From the NCBI GenBank assembly GCA_028571685.1, contig CM053142.1:131680796-131744795 (forward strand): a stretch of 64,000 bases of DNA, in the 5' to 3' direction. This document shows, one piece after another, positions 56,437 to 64,000 of this stretch. How positions within the stretch are numbered: position 1 is the first letter of the stretch; each line of letters opens with the position of its first letter. Source of the DNA: Heterohyrax brucei (lineage: Eukaryota > Chordata > Mammalia > Hyracoidea > Procaviidae). The position numbers and the translations under genes are program-made. The notes under the pieces were generated by a model, which made no database searches, was not told where the DNA came from, and worked only from the letters and a program-made list of their open reading frames with translations.

Positions 56437-56489
56437 ACGGTGTGGACCACATAGACATCTACGCGGATGTGGGCGAGGAGTTCAACCAG
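56430..56489 (+). CDS. CPSF6: CPSF6 coding exon 1 (cleavage factor Im 68 kDa subunit, N-terminus)
   Basis: This exon encodes MADGVDHIDIYADVGEEFNQ and stops at CAG followed by the strong splice donor gtacgtgag (56490 on). The peptide is the N-terminus of CPSF6 as I know it from mammals. CPSF6 is the large subunit of cleavage factor Im; it acts in the nucleus with NUDT21 to choose poly(A) sites and has an RRM, a proline-rich middle and an RS-like C-terminus, none of which lie in this window. The ATG sits in a purine-rich context (gggaaaATGG) within a CpG island. Translation read past the donor runs on to 57188 and is intronic. I found no exon 2 (expected to continue EAEYGG) before 64000, so intron 1 exceeds 7.5 kb. 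Confidence 0.93.
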
Positions 56490-58109
56490 GTACGTGAGGG
56501 CCTGGACCCGCGCTGCCAGAGCGGACGGCGCTGCGGCGCGGAGGCTGGCCCGGGGCTCGCAGTGGACCGCGAGCCGGCAGGCTGCAGATCGTGTGCCCTT
56601 GCCGCCTCTGGGCCGCGCCACCCGGTCCCGGAGGAGTGCCCCCTCGCCTCTCGTTCTACCGTGTCGTTTCGCGGGCCGCGGGCTCTGCGGCCTGTCGCGG
56701 GGCCCGGAGCCTTGACGCGGGCTGCCGTGCAGCTGCTGCCGCCCCTTCCTCGCTGCTGCCTCGCTCCCCATTGTTGGCGGTGGCCGGCGGCCGCTTCCCG
56801 CCGTGCTAGGCCGGGACTGCGGGGCCGCATGTGCGCGGAGCGGAGAACGGGCCCCCGCCGCCGCCGCGCCCCCACCCGTGCCGCCGGGCCCGAGGAGGAA
56901 GCCCTGGTGGGGCACGCGCCGGCTGCCGCCTATTTGGTGACCCCGTCGCTCGGGCTCGGATTCCTCTTAGCGCTCCATTTTGTTTCTCGCACCGCGCACG
57001 GTCGCTTCATGGAAGGCCGCGTTCACCGCCCTTTGTATCCCGCGCGCCGGGTTTCCTGGGCGCTCCTGCTGGCTCTTGCTCCGGCGTTGCGCTTTCCTCC
57101 TGCTCGCGTCACGCTTTCTGAAGGCCGATTAGGTGCGAGCACGTTTGCAACAAGTCTTTTGACTTCTGAACCCACGGATCGTATATAAAAGTCGGTGCGT
57201 TGGCCCTTCGTCTAGTTTGTCGAGAGCTTGCGGTGCCTGGGAGGCCCAGTCGTTTCTGGCCTTTGTAGTGAAAATACCCGTGAAGATAGATGGCTTGAGC
57301 AAAAACAAATGGAAGCTCAATGGTGGGATGGAACAAAAAGATGGTAGCTCACCAAGAGATTAGATGTAGAGAAGTGATGAAAATGAGGGTCGCTCACGCG
57401 AATTTCTTGGGCTGTATTTTAAAAATAGAGACTTGAAGATACGACCCTGTTTTCGCAAGCAAAGTTAAATTTCTTCCGTGGGGCCTGCTTTACATTTCGA
57501 GAGGCTGGAGAAAGTGGGAATGCCAGCTTGACCTCAAAGGCCAACGCTGCGTGGAAGAATTAGCGGCGGAGTAAGGATGCTTGATGATGAGCATCCTTGG
57601 AAAAGATCTAGTTTGTTTCAGCGCAAAGCCTGCAGTTTTCATGTTGACTGCGTTCTGTGTGCTAATGCGTTAAAAAAGAGATTTAAAAAAATCGTACTGT
57701 GACAGTAGTGCAGTGAAAGCCGTTTGAAAAAGTATTTTCCAGGTTTGTTTTAGAAGCTTAATGGAATTCTGCTGCTTAATGTGCGTGCTTCCCCGCCCCC
57801 AACTCTATTAAGGGCATTATTTGTGATGAAGTGCTTAAGATTTTTAAAACGTGGAAACTACAGAAATCCTGACTCGACTCTTTGTCAAAATTGACTTCAC
57901 GCCCCGGTGTAAATATTTTTTTTAAATTTCCAATTGTTTGTTACTCTTTTAGAAATTTGTATATTTAAATGTAATTCATTGTTATCCAACGTTGTTGAAA
58001 AAAATTTTTTATTCTGCTTGTATTTTGGATATATGTGTATCTGAGTGTGTTGATTCCTGAGGCTTGCTACGCAGAGTCAGATTCTAATGCTTTTAAGGTC
58101 AGTAGACAA

Positions 58110-58165
58110 AACCTTTAGGAAATATATATACATATACATGTATATATATGTATATATTTAGTTTT
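58110..58165. repeat. (AT)n-rich simple repeat
   Basis: atatatatacatatacatgtatatatatgt-type alternating purine-pyrimidine sequence in CPSF6 intron 1. Confidence 0.8.
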
Positions 58166-61100
58166 ACGAGTATACCATTTCGTGCAAAAGAAGGCCATAC
58201 ATACCTGCAGGTAAAGGAAGGAATAATTGAGTATTCAGTGCTGCCTTCATTAGGTTTTGAGAGAATACATGGCTAGTCTTCCTGTCCACAATTAATGAAG
58301 AATTGGGGGCATAATTATAGAAGTTACAGCTTTCTTCAGTCCGTCTTCATGAAATATTTTTCAGTCTTTAGAATATTTAATTGAAGAGGGACATTTTCCT
58401 TGTCCAAATAGCCGAATGGAATGATAACTTCTTATCCCTGTGCAGTAACTGCTGACTGAGCAGGAGGTAAGAAAAGATTAAAATTTAGGGGATTTGATGA
58501 GGAACTACATCTAGGGTTTCTTTGTAAATGTTACTTTTCATTAAATTGTATTTGTAGCATATCTCACAATGTATAATTTTACTGGTAAAATCTTTATGCC
58601 TTTGAATAGGTAGATGGGGGCGAGGGTGCAGTTTATTAAATAGAGGCATGTCATTGGTTTCTGTATTCTGTAGTGAGCTTGGTTTGGTAATTCCCTTTTT
58701 TTTAACAGCTGTAAAAGCATAATCATTTTCAAGGTTCATCTTGTTTTATTAAAATATTAAACTCATTGAAATGATTTTTCTCTAATGTATCAGAATTAGA
58801 GACAACTGCAGACTTACATGCTGATTGATTTAATTTGTGCTTCTGTTATTAGCTGGTAACCCTGTTTCTACAGGTTGCTTTAGTAAACTGTAAGACTTAC
58901 TGTAGTTGAAAAACATTCTTAAAAGTTATTAACCAGTCTTGACTTTTAAATTGTAAAAAAACTTTGTTCTCTATGAGCTTTACTTTTAACTGAATTTAAT
59001 ATATGCGTTGAAATTTTAAGTAGTCTGTGTTACCCATTCTGCAATATAAAAGTATGGCCAATTCTTTTATGAAGCTTTTTTTTTTGTATTTTGGTAATGC
59101 ATGGTATTAACCTACTTCAAAAAGTCAAAGTCATTCAATTGTCTTAGAAGCTACCTTGGGAATAGGGTGAGTATAGAACAGTGAAAATATAGCAGAGTTT
59201 CTTTCTTTACCAGATGAATTTAAGAATGGAGAAGAAAGTTGGAGGAAGGGAAAAGACACAAGAGACTAGTCCGTTCTTTATAGCTGCTTTTAGTTCTTAA
59301 ATTGAAGGTGTTTGGATGTCATCAAATTAAGATTGCGAACAGTTGCCCTAGTAGAGGGAGAATTTGAACTACTTCCAAACCTCTACATTACTTGACTTGG
59401 GAGTGGAGAAGAAAGAGCTTCTGTCTCGGCCTCTGTGGTGTATCATTTCACTTTGAACTGGAATTTGTGCTCAGTGTAGAAGCTAGCCTAATATTTAGTG
59501 ATTACATAGGCTTTTTTGGTTTTTTTTGTCCCAAACTAAGTAATTTTTTAAAACCTCAGTTTACAGTATGTTTCTTGAGTACCTGTTACACGCCAGAAGC
59601 AAGCAATACAAAGGTTAGTTTCTACCCTGAGAGTGCACTCTAATAAGGATGAGAGGTGTCTACATAATACAGCACTGATAGAAAGTGTAATGTAGATACT
59701 CCTTTATGTGTATCTTTATCTGTAGAATTCTTGTTGTGGGTATGATACTCTGTGTGTTGGGGTAATGTGTATTTTGTTAGGAGTGAAGAGCTGTTAAAAT
59801 AGTTTAGTTTCTGGTCTGTCGGGCTGTAGGTTCCTGACAGTAACACCAGTTTAGTAATCTGACCAGGCAACTTGAATGTCAAGATGAATGTGTTGGTAGC
59901 AACTTGAGGAAAAAAATGCATTTACAGCTTGTGGACCTAGACATACATACTAATAAGTCACCCTGCTTTTCATGGCTCATTATGTTTTTCATTTAGTCAC
60001 TATGTATTTATCCATTTTTTTTGTCAGTTACAGAGAGGAAGTTTCATTGGATAAATAGTGAAAGCTTGTTTCTCTTGTTTATGTTTTTACAGAAAACTGT
60101 CTTGAGATAAGGCTGTAAGGTAGGGAATGAGATGAGTGTAGACCAATTCAGAAAGATGGATAAAAATGTTTAGGAGAGCTAGAACTCTTCAGTTTTATTA
60201 TTTATTTATCACTGTAGATAATTCTGCTGCCTACATATGAATTGTCCGATTTGTCTGGCATGTTTTTAGTACCAGGTTGGCTTCCTTACCATCAGTTGAG
60301 TGAAATTATAAGTTAATATCTGTTCAGTGTATTATTATACAAAATCAGGAAGTAGTTTCTGAAATAATAAATGTTAGATTACCTGCTGTTGGGTTTAGCG
60401 TATTTTTGTTTCTCCTCCTTGGCATAGAGTACAACCTGTATGTGCAACATACAACTTCCCCCCTTTTCGTGTGTTTCCCTCAATGAAAATGACTTTGAAA
60501 GTCATGTTATCTTTTTAAATAAGCTTTGAAACAAATGACCCTTGTTGTGTCATTGATAGAGCATCACAAAAAGCAGGAAAGGGATCAGCTGCAGTTTTAA
60601 GGCCACCAGAAGCAGTGTTGGGCCTGTCAGGATGAAGAAAGAGTTGTACTTTGACATCTGTTCATGGCTCCTATCCCAGTAGTGGTACATAGGATAACTG
60701 ATATTAAAGTTTTATGGGGCAGTGTTTAGGAAAACAAATGTTAAAAATGCTCTGGGGTAGGGGAAAGGACAATAATGAAAAATAGGTTGAGAAACATTGC
60801 TTTGAAAAAACGAATAGAATTTTGGTTATTTTACTCTACTCATTTAAGTGCTTTCTCCTTGATTTGGCAAGTTACTTGTGTATAATATAGAACATAATCT
60901 GTGTAAAAGTTTGTGACAGTACCTTGCCTTTAGAATGATTGTAGTCATTTAGACAGTAGAGGACAACAAAAAAGATTGCTAAATGTGTTTATTCTAAAAA
61001 ACTTAAGAGTCATTAATTATGGGAAGTTACATTACAGGTCTGTTGGTGATTAGCTACTAGGAAAAGTCTGAGCACCATTTAGTGTTGAAAATAATTAGAG

Positions 61101-61182
61101 GGGTAAGGTTGATATTTTCATGTTTTCAAATACTGTTAACATTTTCTAAAGATTGTGCTTAAAAAGACTTCTGTATATAACA

Positions 61183-61350
61183 GGGAAAGCCTGGTAGCAT
61201 AGTTGTTAAGTGCTATGGCTGCTAACCAGAAAGTTGACAGTTCAGATCCATCAGGCATTCCTTGGAAACTGTGAGACAGTTTTGCTCTGTACTGTAGGAT
61301 TGCTATGAGTTGGCATCAACTGGATGGCCCTGGATTTGGTTTTTTGGTTG
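61183..61350 (+). repeat. AfroSINE in CPSF6 intron 1
   Basis: ggaaagcctggtagcatagt...tatggctgctaaccagaaag...ttgctatgagttggcatcaa, ending tggttttttggttg. Confidence 0.85.
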
Positions 61351-61924
61351 TATGTGTGGTAGAACAACACATAAAACTACACTGGTGACCTTTTCACTTT
61401 AACAAAGTAGAAACTTTTTTGCTCTGCCATTGTGTGTTTCCCCAGTTTATTATTATTTTTTTAATGTGCCAGATAGGTGTAACATGCTAAAGTTAAATCG
61501 GAAGATGACTAACTACAAAAGAATATGTGTATTAAGTTGCAGTTTTGGTAATGGTGGCATATAAATTCATTACTATTTTTTACCAAGTCCACATGCATAT
61601 TGTGGGGCTAGGAATACCCTTGGAACAGAGTGAAGCTAAGTCCACCTGGAGATCTAACGTCAGGACCATGGTCTCAATTAGCACTGCACTTCAACCGGTT
61701 GGAAGCAATCCGTTACCAGATGAAAAGGCTGATCGTGATATGGGAACAATCGTATCAGTATGGAAAATGGGTTAATGTCAACATAGGAATGCACTGACTG
61801 ACAAAAATAGTAAGTGATTGTAACGCACCAGGTTAGTGTAGCTGGACCTTTGTAAATTACTGTCTGCTTATGAGATCTGATAGTTACTATGAGATCTGAT
61901 AGTTACGTCTGGGAACTTAATTGT

Positions 61925-62460
61925 TGTAAGTGCTGCATACCTCATCACTGAATATCACTGTTGTCACCTTTGAAGTACTCCCCTTGGGAAGCTATGCACT
62001 GATGCCAGCGCGTAGTCCACCCTTCAGAGCAGTTTTGGAACTCTTTCTGGAATGGACATTGCACACGGTGGCAAGGTGGCAAGTTAATGAGCCTAATTGT
62101 CTAGTCGTCTGTGATGGAGTTTTTAGCCGGTGAACAAATAACTGTATTGGAACACCCTCCCTCCTTACCTAATTTAGCCCCCAGTGACTTTTTTCTTTAC
62201 CTGAAAATAAAGGAAATACTGACTAGAAGACATTTTGATGGCATTCAGGATATCAAGAGTACTAAGATGACAGCTCTGATAGCCATTCTGGGAAAAGAGT
62301 TCCAAAATTACTTTGAAGCATGGACAGGGCATGGGCATAAGTGCATAGCTCCATGGGGAGTACTTGGAAGGTGACTAGTGATAATCAGCAATGAGGTTTG
62401 TAGCATTTTTGGTAGGATGAGATTGCAAACTTAATGGGCAGGCTTTGTATGTAAACATTC
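61925..62460. mobile_element. Inverted-repeat mariner remnant
   Basis: The left arm (61925-62070) is the minus-strand copy of a mariner 3' end (reverse complement reads cattccagaaagagttccaa...gcatagcttcccaaggggag). The right arm (62111-62460) is the plus-strand 3' end and encodes a transposase C-terminus with HPPSLPNLAPSDFFLYLKIKE, the region that carries the last catalytic Asp (APSD) of mariner enzymes. About 40 bp separate the arms. The right arm matches 15786-16020. Confidence 0.7.
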
Positions 62461-62869
62461 TCATAGATTTCTAACAAATAAAAAATCAAACATGTTAACC
62501 TGTTTCTTGGAAGTAAAAGTGTAAATTTAAATATGTTTATTTTAGTCCTGCTGTTAATACCCTTGCATTCTTTTTTAATTTCTCTCAGATCACTTATTGT
62601 AACTGTAGTTTCTGCTGAGGAGGATAGAAACACAGCTCTCTTCGAATAATAATAACAACTCTACTTGATGTACATGACCAGATGGCAAGAGAGTTTATAG
62701 TGTCCGCTACCTCTTATGGGAAGCTTTTAAATATCTTAACTGTATGGAACAATTATGCTACAGCCACATCACTTGAAGCTTCAGCTATGCTGAAACTGCG
62801 TTACAGAACTCACCCTCCTTTCATCCTGATTTTTATTGTCACTGCAATTTGAGCATGTTGCTTTGTTTA
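62461..62869. other. No recognised feature
   Basis: Intronic unique-looking sequence. Confidence 0.45.
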
Positions 62870-62886
62870 ACAAAAACTCAGTTTTT

Positions 62887-63496
62887 TTAATTTTTTTAAT
62901 TTTTATTTAACATGACTGAGTGAAAATGTACATTCACGTATAAATTTACATGCCCACCTATATGCAGCTTCCACTGCTCTCCCTGTCCGGTGACTGCACA
63001 GCCCTCCTCTCTGCTCCATACATGTCTCATCCTCCCAATAGCCTCCTTTCCCCTCCTCTCCGTCCACTCCCCTTCCTCCAGCCAGAGGTCAGCAAGATGA
63101 TATCCTATAGATGTATAGAACCGTAAAGTGCTTCCAATATATGGTCACTCTGCATTGCCAAGTCCAATCCATTCCTGTCCAAAGAGTGGACCTTTGTTAT
63201 AATTTATGGGAAAGGGCAGCATCAGGGCTGGGGGCCCTGCTCTCAGAGGAACCCCAAAACCGCTGGACCATCAATTGAGGTCTTTTAGTGGAGATCTCAT
63301 GATGCACCCCTTTTTAGTCTTGTGTTGCCAATGAGACTCCTCTCTGTGAGCTCCATTGTGGCTGTCACTGGTGGTGGCCGGGCACCATCCGGTTCTTCCG
63401 GTCCCAAGTTGATGTAGGCACCTACTCTTGTGGGTCTCTGTCTTCTCGGTTGTCTTTCCCGCATGTCATTTTGTTCTCGGTGAGCATCCGTTCCTG
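62887..63496 (-). mobile_element. 5'-truncated L1 (3' UTR only) with TSD
   Basis: Nearly identical to 3255-3855 of the younger L1. It has a T-rich (poly-A) left end and perfect 17-bp TSDs acaaaaactcagttttt (62870-62886, 63497-63513). This is a recent L1 insertion in CPSF6 intron 1. Confidence 0.93.
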
Positions 63497-63775
63497 ACAA
63501 AAACTCAGTTTTTAAATATTATTTTGGTGTTGCTGTCCAAAGTTACCGCATTATTCAATGACTTGTCCTAGTTTCTACTTGTTGCTAAAGATGACTTTGT
63601 TTGCTGGTTTACCTTGAGATCTTAGGCCTCTTGTTAAATACGTGTTACAGACGTGGTTGCCTCATAATAAAATTGGTATATGAAGATGCTGTTATTACAC
63701 AATTAGTAAATTGAATAACTCATTTAGTTACACAGAAGAGTACTTGAAGATAACTATAAAATTCAGTTTGCTTTG

Positions 63776-63825
63776 GGTGGCTGTGAGCCAGAATTGACTG
63801 GGTAGTAGAATTTTTTGGTATGGGG
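63776..63825 (+). repeat. AfroSINE tail fragment
   Basis: ggctgtgagccagaattgac...ttttttggtatgggg is the 3' end of an AfroSINE without its head. Confidence 0.5.
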
Positions 63826-64000
63826 GCTGTAGACATAATTGGTGTTTTCTCTTCTAAGTATTTTTATTAAAATTCTTTTGTAAATCTTACTATGGTTCCT
63901 CCCTGAATAACAAAACAATAGACATGTTCTCTTGGTGCCTGAGCAACAATACTTAATGGATCTGTTTATAATCATATAATGTTTTCTCTGGGGCATTCTC

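Larger units (their letters stand above)
56220..57130 (+). promoter_or_regulatory. CPSF6: CpG island promoter of CPSF6
   Basis: This is the only GC-rich, CpG-dense stretch in the window; the sequence on both sides is AT-rich. It spans the 5' UTR, exon 1 and the start of intron 1. There is no TATA box at the expected distance upstream of the ATG. GC boxes and an ETS/CRE-like site lie 70-100 bp upstream of the ATG, as in a TATA-less housekeeping promoter. The exact transcription start cannot be read; I infer it between about 56340 and 56420. Antisense transcription from such an island is possible but has no direct support here. Confidence 0.85.
56490..64000 (+). other. CPSF6: CPSF6 intron 1 (5' part)
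   Basis: The intron starts at the donor gtacgtgag and is not closed within the window. The first 640 bp are CpG island; the rest is AT-rich. It contains an (AT)n-rich tract (about 58110-58165), an old MIR/L2-like fragment near 59570-59690, an AfroSINE (61183-61350), an inverted-repeat mariner remnant (61925-62460), a truncated L1 (62887-63496) and a SINE tail (63776-63825). I see no other exon. A TATATAAAAG string at 57181-57190 lies at the 3' edge of the island but nothing else supports a second promoter. Confidence 0.8.

Noticed and set aside
55998..56915. 305-codon minus-strand frame across the CPSF6 promoter
   Set aside because: It lies antisense to the CpG island. Long frames are expected in GC-rich DNA because stop codons are rare. 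It shows only low-complexity Arg/Gly/Ala/Pro sequence and no domain.
56430..57188. 252-codon plus-strand frame starting at the CPSF6 ATG
   Set aside because: Only the first 20 codons are CPSF6. A strong splice donor follows at 56490, and the rest is CpG-island intron read-through.
57181..57190. TATATAAAAG as a second CPSF6 promoter
   Set aside because: Single motif at the island edge with no linked initiator or exon. AT-rich intron sequence makes chance likely.
61870..61906. 19-bp direct duplication (tgagatctgatagttac twice)
   Set aside because: Short local duplication in intronic DNA next to the mariner remnant; too small to interpret, and its ends do not match the element as a target duplication would.

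Overview
This is mammalian nuclear DNA, almost certainly from an afrotherian, and most likely an elephant or close relative. The evidence is in the repeats. There are about 30 AfroSINE copies, recognised by a head near 'gttaagtgctacggctgctaacc' and the tail 'gagtcggaatcgactcgacgg'. There are several partner RTE (BovB-clade) LINEs whose 3' end shares that tail, and L1 elements with a 3' UTR type I associate with elephants. The species call rests on remembered repeat families, not on a search.

Only one host gene is supported: coding exon 1 of CPSF6 (56430-56489, + strand), inside a CpG island at about 56220-57130. Intron 1 fills the rest of the window. Everything upstream (1 to about 56.2 kb) reads as intergenic DNA made largely of transposon remains; in human the upstream neighbour of CPSF6 is CPM, and no CPM exon is visible here.

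Layout. 1-15785 is one old minus-strand L1, entered at its 3' end. It is broken by an LTR that itself holds a class II-like solo LTR (1486-3078), by a younger nearly full-length L1 (3248-10446), and by two LTRs in its tandemly repeated 5' UTR. 15786-25380 holds a mariner relic, L1 3' ends, a MIR split by an LTR, and SINEs. 25560-37465 is dominated by RTE copies in both orientations, one with a twin-priming-type inversion. 37.7-54.8 kb mixes MaLR-type LTRs, an MLT1 LTR split by a 3.1 kb RTE, further RTE copies and dense SINEs, including SINE-in-SINE insertions. 54.8-56.2 kb is mostly unique promoter-proximal sequence. 56.2-64 kb is the CPSF6 promoter, exon 1 and intron 1, which contains an AfroSINE, an inverted-repeat mariner remnant and a 5'-truncated L1.

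All transposon reading frames seen are broken. The younger L1 has lost a catalytic aspartate of its reverse transcriptase. Target-site duplications (TSDs) can be read for many insertions, so their relative order can be reconstructed. I found no bacterial-type system, CRISPR array, tRNA or rRNA gene. The most interesting material is the nested insertion history, the tandem-module L1 promoters, the inverted RTE and mariner structures, and one unrecognised ORF near 32.65 kb.
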